Source: Candidula unifasciata (taxonomy: Eukaryota; Mollusca; Gastropoda; Stylommatophora; Geomitridae). From it: a DNA stretch of 64,000 nt. Below, piece after piece: positions 12,401 to 24,400 of the stretch (its first letter is position 1; every line of letters starts with the position of its first letter). The stretch is from positions 81,239 to 145,238 of the forward strand of contig CAJHNH020002460.1 of assembly GCA_905116865.2 (NCBI GenBank). Direction: 5' to 3'. Under the pieces are notes generated by a model, which saw nothing but the letters and a program-made list of their open reading frames with translations, did not search any database and was not told where the DNA came from. The position numbers and the translations under genes were made by a program.

Positions 12401-15400
12401 GCTAAAGTCAAAGTGTCTGTCTCGCAACACCAAGATCAAAATATATAAAACGTTGAAAAAACCAGTCCTTTTATATGGCTCTAAAACTCGAAGCAGAAAT
12501 AAAAGAGATGAGGCCTTATTACAGGTTTTTGAAAACAGTCTTACGAAAAATCTTTGGAACCATCAAAGATGCTAACAGCAAAGAATGGAGAGTGAGAAAC
12601 AACAACGTAACACATAATCTGTTTAAATCACCAATGATCACTGGCATCACGAGAGCTAACAGACTAAAATGGTTGGGGCATATTGAGAGAATGTCAGATG
12701 AAAGAGAAGTTAAAAACTGTATACACCTGAGAGAGGAATGGGCGTAGACCACGAGACAGACAAAAAAGAAGATCGAAAGATAATGTCTAACCAGACCTGC
12801 AAACAACTGGTGTCACAAATTGTGAAGATAAGGCCAGTCAGAGAGATGAATGGAGACGAATGATATCTGCAGCAGTAAACCTCAAGAGCTCAGAATGCTA
12901 AAGAAGAAGATGGCTTTTCTGTGCTACTTTTTGTGAAGTAAAAGTTCAGCGTACATTTGAAATTATTAATGTTTTGTTTTTTAAACATTTTATACACCAT
13001 ACACTATTCGTATTCGGCCGAATAGTTGGTCCCGCTATTCGTATTCAGCCGAATAGTGAAAATCACTATTCGGTACAGCCCTAGTATTTAGTACTCCGTT
13101 GAAAAAGGCTTTGGTCGAAACATTCCCCTGTACTTGTGTGCTTATTGTCCATTCCCTCTGTTGAGCTTCTTCTAGACACGTTTTATTTTGCATTTAGCAC
13201 TTACTTTTACAGTATGTTTCAGTGTCAGCAACACATCGAGGCGCTCATCCTGGGTCAGGTACCTCATGTTAATGCTGTTGTAAATATCTCTGAGCTCCTT
13301 GGCACGAATTGTAAATGGTGTATCCATATAGGTCAACTTGCCATCATGAGCTTGCCACATTTTGGGAGCTGCAGCCTGTGGGTAAACAAAAACAAATCAA
13401 TGAACAATATTTTCACCACATTTTGTCATTGCTACAAACCCCTGCCAGGTTGATGTAACAAATGATTTTGGCTGGGGTTTTAAGGTTTATTTCATTCCTT
13501 CCAATTCCAGTGTGATTATAACAACACCCAGGGTGGATAGAGGAGTCAATGAAATGAATACAGGTCATAACTGACTAAAAATACATATCATCATCATCAT
13601 CATCTGGTCATGCTGTTTATATGTTAAACAGAGCTTCCACACTCTTTCTCTATTCCATTCCATTCCATTCTATTCTGTGCAGACTTTTTTTTTATATCAT
13701 AGACAGAATCTAGTCCAGCACCTCTCACTTCTCTCATCAATATTTGTCACAGTGGTTTCCCTTGGACATCCTTGTGTTCAACCCTTTTGTTCCCCACTTC
13801 AGTGCCTGTTTAGTGATTCCCTACCACTTGTCCTCAGGATGTGTTCAATATATAGTTTCTCTCTCTCAGCCTCTTCATGCCCGCGGCACATTGGGCATAT
13901 GACTGCTTAAGTAAAGTAAAGGACCCCTTTCCACGTCTTCAGGCGTATTTAGAATGTAGGCTAGACCAATCAGTGGGTGATGTGGTCAACATCACAACAC
14001 CAGCCGCCTTTACTTCTCAGGACTATACCTGGGACCTACTCAAGGTTATGTCAACCTGGGAGCCAAGGTCCTTCAGGACACGAACCCACAAACTTCTAAT
14101 CTGCGAGGGTATACAACTATATGTTAGACTTATATTTATTGATCAGTCAGCTCTCAGTGAGTGATGTGATTGACATCTTCTTCTTCTGCTTCTCTAGTTC
14201 TGTATTGCTGTTCAGCATCAGGTTTTTAAGAGGCTTCAGGTGAGAGTCTTGGTATGTGCTACGTAGATGTGTGTTCTACAGTCTCAGATATTCCTTCTAT
14301 CCATCGCTTGCATGGTCGACCTCTGGGTCTGCTTATATTATGCCTGAATGACAGGGCTTATGTGGTGCACTGTCTGGTTGCAGTCCAAACCATTTGATCT
14401 GTTGTCTCTTGATGTAGTTTAATACTGGTTCCGTCCCAAAGTCTTTCCTGATATCATCCTGTCTCTTTTAGTTACATTTAAGATGTGCTGTTGACATTTC
14501 ATTTCTGCTGTTGCGATTTTTCCATTTTCATTTGATGTTAATGCCCACATTGACATCACTATGGGAAATATAGGTTAGTAGACTTGTAAAACTCTTTTCA
14601 TTACAGAAAGACGTGCCTTACCTTTTCCAGAAAGTTCATGATTCTTGTAATGTAGTTGTCAGAACTGGCCTCATTCTTGTGCCTCTCAATGGCAGACAAG
14701 AGTTCGGTCTCCTGATCAGTTGGTTACAGAAAGACTCTTACCTTTTCCAGAAAGTTCATGATTCTTGAAATGTGGTTGTCAGAACTGGCCTCATTCTTGT
14801 GCCTCTCAATGGCAGACAAGAGTTCGGTCTCCTGATCTAACAACATGCACATGGCAGCCTTACGTTCAGCTCCACTCAGGGTGGAATTGATTCTTTCAAG
14901 TTCTTCCTTGCGCCATTCTGATGTTTGAGTCAAGTAAAAAGTAAGTATAATTAAGGCAAGCACATGCATATATCGACATGCATGTTTGTTCACATATCAG
15001 CACACATTCATGATGATAAATGTCATGTTTGTTCACATATCAGCACACATTCATGATGATAAATATCATGTTTTTTCACATATCAGCACACATTCATGAT
15101 GATAAATATCATGTTTGTTCACATATCAGCACACATTCATGATGATAAATATCATGTTTGTTCACATAGCACACATTCATGATGATAAATGTCATGTTTG
15201 TTCACATATCAACACACATTCATGATGATAAATATCATGTTTGTTCACATATCAGCACACATTTATGATGAAAAATATCATGTTTGTTCACATATCAGCA
15301 CACATTCATGATGATAAATGTCATGTTTGTTCACATATCAGCACACATTCATGATGATAAATATCATGTTTTTTCACATATCAGCACACATTCATGATGA

Positions 15401-18400
15401 AAAATATCATGTTTGTTCACATATCAGCACACATTCATGATGATAAATGTCATGTTTGTTCACATATCAGCACACATTCATGATGATAAATATCATGTTT
15501 GTTCACATATCAGCACACATTCATGATGATAAATATCATGTTTGTTCACATATCAGCACACATTCATGATGATAAATGTCATGTTTGTTCACATATCAGC
15601 ACACATTCATGATGATAAATATCATGTTTTTTCACATATCAGCACACATTCATGATGAAAAATATCATGTTTGTTCACATATCAGCACACATTCATGATG
15701 ATAAATGTCATGTTTGTTCACATATCAGCACACATTCATGATGATAAATATCATGTTTGTTCACATATCAGCACACATTCATGATGATAAATATCATGTT
15801 TGTTCACATTTCAGCACACATTCATGATGAAAAATATCATGTTTGTTCACATATCAGCACACATTCATGATGATAAATGTTATGGCACCATAACGACTGA
15901 GTCTAGGACTTTTCCCCAGAATATAAACGTGCCAGTTCTCACTGCAAAATGTCTGTTATCTCAGGACGAAAAAAAGAAAAGATGCTTTAAAAAAAAAATA
16001 AATGCAAACTGCCAGAAAAAAGTCTTGGTGGCACAGTGACTGGATGGTGATCTGAAGGTCATTTTCAAATCCATACCAGGTACCAATAATTTAACTTTGG
16101 TTCTAAGTCGTCCTGGACTAAAATGGACATCATTAAATAATACAGAAAATAAAGGCAGCTGGTGTAATGCTGAACAGATCAGACAACAGGGAATGTTGGG
16201 GATTGGCAAAATAACACTCAAGATGATCAGTGACTGAGCTTACCAAATACATAGAAAATAGATGATTATGGAGAAACTTGATTGCCTGTTTCATCTGACA
16301 CAGCATTTAATGACTATATACACACATACAGAAAGACTGTCACAGATATGCAGACATACAGGTACACACACATACCCAGGGACACAGGTAGACACACACA
16401 CTATTCACACAGACTCTCATATACACAAATATACATAGTTTTTTGGATCTCTGTGCTGTTTTCCTCATGCCCTGAAGGTCATAAGTTCATGTAACTGCAG
16501 TCAGTTCATGAGTGTAGCTTTAATAGAGAACCCTGTGAATCATCACTGGAGCTACGGAGTTTGTACCTTGTGTGGCACTCTCAGTTGGTGGCTAGCCATT
16601 CTGCAGAGAGAGACTGATCTATATGGGACAACACCTGATGCAATAAATAGGTTTTTCCACTTAAATTTTAATAGTTTTAAAATGAAGAAATATTTCATTA
16701 CAGTCACAGCTAATACTTCCTATAAAGGAGCAGAAAGACAAATGGTAGCAACTAACAGACATACTCTCCAAACAGTTCATAAGCCTGTCGAAGTCTGCCT
16801 GTGTTTTTGGGTGGATTCTGCGGGCATATTCTCGCTGAAGACGCTCTTCTTTTTCTTTCTTCTTTCGTAACTCCTCCAGCTTCTCCCATTCTAATCTTTT
16901 TTCTTTGTCTTCTTTTAGTTTCTTTACGTAACGTTTGGCTAGCCAGCGGCGAAAATTTTTTTGCAGTATGATCACCTGTAAAAAAACACAACTATTTTAC
17001 TTCATGAATTCTAGTTTTTAGAATTTAATTTTCATAGAGAAGTCAGTTCTTCATATTAGTTAGTCTTTGCTCTTGATCCTAAGACGGTGCAAAAGGCAGA
17101 GGTCATAGTTCTCCATGTCTGGCGGTTTGTTGCCACCTGATTTAGGTCTTGGATATTCATTAGGCCCATAGTTGAGCTTTCCCAGATAATGGTTCTATGC
17201 AGAGTCTCTCTTGGTCTTCCCCGTTTTTCTTTTCCCTTCCGGTGTCCCTATGAGAGCTTGAAGGGGGAGTCTTGTCTTATCCATACTGAGTGCAAGGCCA
17301 ATGTAGTTCCATCGCCGCTTTCTAATAAAATTTTATACATTTTCTAGCTTGGTCTCTTGTCTTATTTGCTTACTAAATCTTAAATCTGTAGTTCCATCGT
17401 CGCTTTCTAATAAAATTTTATACATTTTCTAGCTTGGTCTCTTGTCTTATTTGCTTACTAAATCTTAAATCTGTAGTTCCATCGCCGCTTTCTAATAAAA
17501 TTTTATACATTTTCTAGCTTGGTCTCTTGTCTTATTTGCTTACTAAATCTTAAATCTGTAGTTCCATCGCCGCTTTTCAATAAAATTTTATACATTTTCT
17601 AGCTTGGTCTCTTGACTTATTTGCTTACTAAATCTTAAATCTGTAGTTCCATCGCCGCTTTCTAATAAAATTATATACAATTTCTAGCTTGGTCTCTTGA
17701 CTTATTTGCTTACTAAATCTTAAATCTGTAGTTCCATCGGCGCTTTCTAATAAAATTTTATACATTTTCTTGCTTGGTCTCTTGTCTTTTTTGCTTACTA
17801 AATCTGAAATCTGTCCATTGGAGATTTAATTGTCTTCTAAGACATCTGTTCTCAAAAGTGTATAATTTTTTATTAAGAACTACTGTTGCTTTCCAACTCT
17901 CGCATCCATTTGTACTGGACTCACACAAGAGTTGAAGATCTTCAGTTTTTTTGTTTGTTTGCTGAGTGTCTTTTGCTTCCAGATATTTGACAGTTTGGAA
18001 AAGGCACTAGATGCCAGTGTGATTCTAAATGATATTTCTGGCGCTGAGTCCCCTGTAGATATCATCTTACTTCCTAGTTAAGTTGTTATCTCTTTCAAGA
18101 ATGCGACTGTTTAGTTTGTTGTTTTCTAAACTACTGCTAAGATCAATAATTTTTGTTTTTGCTGTTTAATGTGGAGACCAATTTGGCCTGAAATATTTTG
18201 GAGATGGTCTGTTTTCCCTTGGATATCTAGGTGTGTTGAACTCAAAAACACTGTCGTCAGCAAAGTCAAGGTCTTCTTAAATGTTCTTTATATAAGTAAC
18301 CATAAATCAAATTTCTAAATCATAACAATATAAAGTCAGAAGATGGAACACATTCTCAATTACATTAAGTAAAAAAGAAAAAAGACAATTAAATGGAGGA

Positions 18401-21400
18401 CATTATGGCACAATGGTAGTAATTTTGCATACTACTCCCTTTCACCCGCTGGAGGAGCAGATGAAACACTACAGTCTGGTGAGATTCATGAAGGGGGGAG
18501 TGACAAGAAGTTCTGGCAGATGCTCGAGGCTTAGAGGAAAGGCAAGACGGACATTTAATCATAATGTTACTGGCACTATTAGTATTGGAACTCTTTGCTG
18601 TCTGCTAAAGATGGGGAAGGAGCGCTTATGGGAATGCTACGAGTGCTGTGATATCAATTCTTGAATCAAATTAAATCAAATCAAAATCAAACTGGCCATA
18701 AACTCTGGTGAAAAGTCTAGTTGTTTGTCCACTTCTGGACTTTGGTCTTGTTCCAGATCTTACACTGCACATCCATTTCACAGATCTGGCTTATCTGTAG
18801 GCACACTGCTGGTTCCTTGTCTCTCAGGCAGATGCGCTCAAACTGCAAAGTACCATACTGCTCTAAAGGTTTTGGGTTCAAATCTGCATCAGGACAGATT
18901 TTTAAATTTTAACTAGGGCTCTCAGATGGATTCAGCGTTAAATGGGTATCTGGAAATGTCCTGGAGTGTAAAGATTATATATTGATAAAGTAACAGACTA
19001 TAGGTGAAGTAGTAAAAACTGCCTGGGACAGAAAGAGTTAACCTACTTTGTCAAGAATCATCGCCCAGTAATCATCAGCTGTTACATATTCTCCTGGAGC
19101 AATGAGTTTGTCCTCTAAGTTACTGATGTACACTCCGATACCAGTCATCTGAGTGCTGGTGTTATTGTGGGTTTGTTGGTGCTGAAATAACAACAAAAAA
19201 CATATACACAGATATGTGTGGGTGTGTACGTGCGTGTGTGTGTGTGTGTAGAAAGTTTTTCCAGGTAAATGACAATCTTAAAAAAAAAAAAAAGGTTCGT
19301 TCTCAAAAGCCAACCACAAACAGGGGAAAATCCAGTCTAATATTTCAGGGGGGGTGGTAGATTAAGTGTATAGTTTAGTAGTTTAGCATTTCATTAGCTG
19401 GGCAGTTTTGTGCTGTGCATTTTGTGTGCGTGTGTGTGTGTGTGGTGTGGACTCTATGTGCAATAGGAAGAATGAATTTTTTTTCTCAGGAGGATGCAGT
19501 TTTGCAATGTTTGTGTGTGAACTCTATGTGCAGTCGGCAGAATGCCTTGCCAATGGGAGTATTTGGGGTGGGGGGGGGGCCCTAAGAAGGGCCAGTCATT
19601 CTATGTTTATCGTCATGGAACCTAGGCTGTATGCAGTCGTAGGACCTAGGCTCACTCTCTCATGGGACATAGGTGGGTTGGGGTTAGGGCCAGTTCTAGA
19701 TATTTTGGGGTCATTAAAAGTGCTTTAATTGTGCAATATAGAACATGCGATATCGCTGGCAACCGACAACAATGAATAAAAGACAATGTCATTCTAGATG
19801 TATGCTGTTTTCGGTCAGCGATAACACAATCGCACAAGTTCTGGTACTATGCAGAATGCCAGAAAGTTGCAGGAACTATTCTTCTTGTCATGTACCGATG
19901 CTGCTAGTTCAAGGTAATTCATGGCAACGATTGAACACATACCGCTGGAAAGACGCCAACGCTCTGAAAAAACATGCGGAAACCTTGGCCTTGGAAGAAA
20001 CGCACTATAGCACAGAAAACATGGAAACCCACATTTACCATCCTCTAAAATATTTGTCTCGTGACATCAACTATGGTCAGCTAATAAGAAAGCAAAAAAA
20101 TTGTTAATTCTATGGTTCCCTGGGTGTGTTCCAGGTCCAATTTTATGGGGGGGGGGGGGGGGGGGGGGGAATAAAAGATTAAACTCAGTGACGCTAGCAA
20201 CCTAGTCGTAATAAAACTAATAAAAGACTTGCTGAAAATGAGATGTGTTTGGCCAGAAAGTGCAGATATTGCTGCCTAGCTGTAAACCACATCACATTAT
20301 TCTAACCACCTTTTTAAAGGCTAACACAGAAGAAGAGTTCCTTGTGGAGATGTACAGTGTAAAGATGTACGGTGTCAAGATGTACGGTGTCAAGATGTTT
20401 AGTGTAAAAAAAAAAAACAGCTGGGCTCTGCATATTTATGTTCCAAGGATTCACTTTTGAACTTCATTGTATGTTAACATAAACTCTGTAGCAACGTACC
20501 TGATGACATAAGCGACATATGCAAGGCAATAAATTGTGCAATATTTTGTTTGTGTGATTATTCAAATATCATGCCCAGGCTATGTCGGTGTATTTGAAAA
20601 TGACTTTGCATATATACTGGCTGGTTCTGCATCATCTGGTGGTCTTCTTCTTCGCGTTCACCAGCTGTAAACTCCGGTGAAAAGTTCTGGTTGTTCGTCC
20701 ACTTCCGGACTGCAGTCCTGTTCCAGAACCTGAGCATTGCATGTGCATCCATTTTACAGATCTGACTCATTTGTATGCAGACTGTTGGTTCCTTGCCTCT
20801 CAGGCAGTTGCGCTCTGACTTTGAAGGAAAGCTCTCTTTTAGATGACTCTTACGACGTGCTTTTGGGTAGGCAGTGGGTCTATTCTTGTTTTCCCCATAA
20901 TAGGGCCCCAGAACCCACACAGGGAGCCATCTGGTGGCAAACTGATGCATGACACACCAGATGTTGAGAGCAAGTAAATGATGCAGAGGTGCAAATAGAG
21001 CATCATGATTTGAAGAGAAGGGTGCAGTAAGGAGTGACTATGGGACCTGGCCAACATTCAACATTCAGGGGAGGAGCGAGACAGACGTACAGTCAGAACT
21101 GTTACTCATACCATCTGCACTGGAATTCTCTGCTTGCTGCTGAAGATGGGGGTAGAGCACATATGGGAATGTCCCGAGTGCTGTGATGTCGATTCTCCAA
21201 TTCATGGGGACTGACAGTCAGTTGCTCTGCTAAGAGACTGAACTATGTGAGATCAGATCCAGTGCAACGAAGCGCATTCTCTCACGCGTAAACCCTTTTT
21301 TTCCAGCAGTGAACTGTATTTCTTTGCAAGGATACTGGAGTCTAGGAGCTGAGGCCATCTCAGCAACATGATTTTTTAAGGGGCAAAGCCATTTAAGAGG

Positions 21401-24400
21401 TCAGAGCATTTTAAGGGGTCTTTGCCACATAAGGGGTCATAGCCATTTTAAGGGTCATAGTCATTTAAGGGGTCATAGCCATTTAAGGGGTCATAGCCAT
21501 TTAAGGGGTCACAGCTATTTAAGGGGTCATAGCCATTTAAGGGTCATAGTCATTTAAAGGGTCACAGCCATTTAAGGGGTCATAGCCATTTAAGGGGTCA
21601 TAGCCATTTAAGGGGTCATAGCCATTTAAGGGTCATAGTCATTTAAAGAGTCACAGCCATTTAAGGGGTCATAGCCATTTAAGGGGTCACAGCCATTTAA
21701 GGGGTCATAGCCATTTAAGGGGTCATAGCCACATAAGGGGTCATAGTCATGTAAGGGGTCATCGCCATTTAAGGCGTCACAGCCACATAAGTGGTCATAG
21801 TCACATAAGGGGTCATAGCCTCATAAGGGGTCATAGCCATTTAAGGAGTCATAGCCATTTAAGGGGTCATAGCATAAGTGGTCATAGCCATCTAAAGAGT
21901 CATAGCCATTTATGGAGTCATAGCCATTTAAGGGGTCTTTAATCATGTATATAAATCCTCTTCAGCTATAAACTCCAGCAGAAAGACCTGGTTGTTCGTC
22001 CACTTCTGGACTCTGGTCTTGTTGTAGAACCTGAATTGTCGCATGCACATCAGTTTTCACAGATCTAGCTTATTTCTATGCTGACTGTTGATTCCTTGCC
22101 TCTCAGGCACACTTCCAAGGAGGCACCCCTAAACAGTCAACTTCTGTGACATGCTTGTCAACTTCTGTGACATGCTTGTTGGGTGCTGTGGGTGTAATGT
22201 TTTTGTTTTTTGCACCCACAATGGGGCCTTGGAACCCACATGGGGAAAAGTTCAGAATCAAAAATCAAACAAATCCAAATCCTAAAAAATCCTGTTCAGC
22301 AGTATTAAATAGTTTTATTAGGGCATCGCTATGGTTACAGAGCAACCTGCAACCTAATGTGGGGTTGACCTGGACTACCCGCATCTCATAAGGTGTCTCT
22401 TTTTATAGTCTACGCCATGTGGCGCTAGTAGTCATGTCTATCCCCAACCTTCTGCCTCATGCACTTTCAGTCATATCTGATACAGATGATCCTCCATGCC
22501 ACGATGTCAAACTGTCCAACATCCTCTTTCTCAGTCTCCCTCTGCCTCTTCTCCCTCTAAACTTTCCCACTTTCATGAAGTACTCAAGTTTTCTCCTTCC
22601 CATCACATGACCAAGAATGCAGATTGTCTCCTTCTGATGTGGACAATCAGTTCTCTTTATGTGTCAATTTATCATATGATGTATTAGTACAAAATGTGAT
22701 AATGGTTCCTTCTTGGTGTCATCCTCATTATTAAAATTCACAACAGTTAAATTCAATTTTAAATAATATAACCACAAACTACCATATTTCTCTGCTCGCA
22801 TGTCTGTGTGTCTCGACAGAAGCGCTCCGAGGTTGGCGGTGGTCTGGGTTTCTGGACTGTCTGGGCTGAAGCATTATGGAACTCCACGCCAGTGTTCTTG
22901 TTGCGGAAACCTCCCAAGAATGGTTTCTTTGTCCTTGACCTCTCTATTTCCACGACAACATCTTTTGCTTCACAGTCCTCTGAAAACAACGAAAGCATAC
23001 CAAACAAAATATTGGACCTAGAATACACAAGGAAGCTATCCTAAATTGTGTAAATTATTACTACGTATGATCAAATCAAATACCTACCTACCTACCAGAT
23101 GAGGCAGTCCTTGAACTCCTTTGACGTCATTTATGTTCAACGATTGTGCACAGACGTGAATTTTTTTCTCTTTTTCTTTTACAAAGACTCACAGAAGGTT
23201 GCAATTTCTTTCTGTGACAGCAGTGCCCATACTGGATGAATTATCCTATAGATTTTACCTATAGAGACTTCCTCTGCCTAGCGCAGTTAAACTGATGACC
23301 AGCAGTGAAAACTGTTCAGCAGCTCACCACTTGTATCCTTTATCTGCCAGCCATGAGTCCATGTAATCCTGATCGAGCTGGGGAAGGGCAGGTACTCTAC
23401 CCTGACCATGAGGTGTCCTGCAGGCTAGTGGAGAGAAGGAGACATCTTACATCTCCTGACGGTAGGGTTTACTCTACCCCGCTACCCCAAAATTCAAATA
23501 CAAAAAAAATAATAAAATTGGGTGCCATCTACAGAACATAGATTTGCTGTGGTGAATATATACACTGACCGCTGTCTATAAGAGTGTTAGGTGGGGAGGC
23601 CTAAATCTCTTCCAAACTGTGACTCTGGTACCACTGTTGCAGTAAACAAAAACAGCCCTTTCTAAGCTGCTCCGCACAGAAATTGAGCCTTGGTACATCT
23701 AGGGTTGTGAAATGTGCTCACTAACCTCTAAGCCACAGTTGCAGAATCAAAAACTTTTTAAAAAAAATCACTACAAATATATGACTCACTTTTATTAATT
23801 ATATGTATAATTCCTGATGTCATAATAATAGTTAAGTTAGTTGTGTATCCTTTGTTGGAAATTACAAAGCTACTGAAGTATTTGCTGGTTGTTTTTAGTT
23901 TTACTAGGGAATTTTACTTTTAGTAATTTGCCATTGCCTTCTGAATGATGTGCTCTCCATACCACTGTCAAAATCAGGGCAAAGCAGTATACTGCCAAAT
24001 TCCTGCAGCTGAATCGAACCGGATAGTAAGGAAATTACAAACCATATTCGTAACTACTAAACACAAGATAAACACACATCTAAACAACACACACACTGAA
24101 AGACATCCATACAATTTAGACAAAGACAACTTAGCAGACACATGGACAGCAATAGACAGTGTCATGAAATAAATGGACTGATGGATGCATTACCTTATAT
24201 CTTACAGAAATGTGGCTATAAAATCCTATTGGTCACAAATAAGTCTACTTAAGGCTTGACATGAGTTAAAAGAAATAATTGTATTAAACATTAATTATGA
24301 ATGTCAATGAGGAGGGAATTGGGGTGGGGGGGGGGGGGGAACCACACAAAGAAACAAATTTTATTTATAGCAAAGAAACAAATGAATGTTGTAACCAGGG

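Noticed and set aside
14622..14711. Extra functional IQUB exon
   Set aside because: The only intron available to reach it from exon 9 is 30 nt, and read-through hits a stop.
14988..15890. Possible CRISPR-like array
   Set aside because: A 43-bp unit repeated whole, with no unique spacers.
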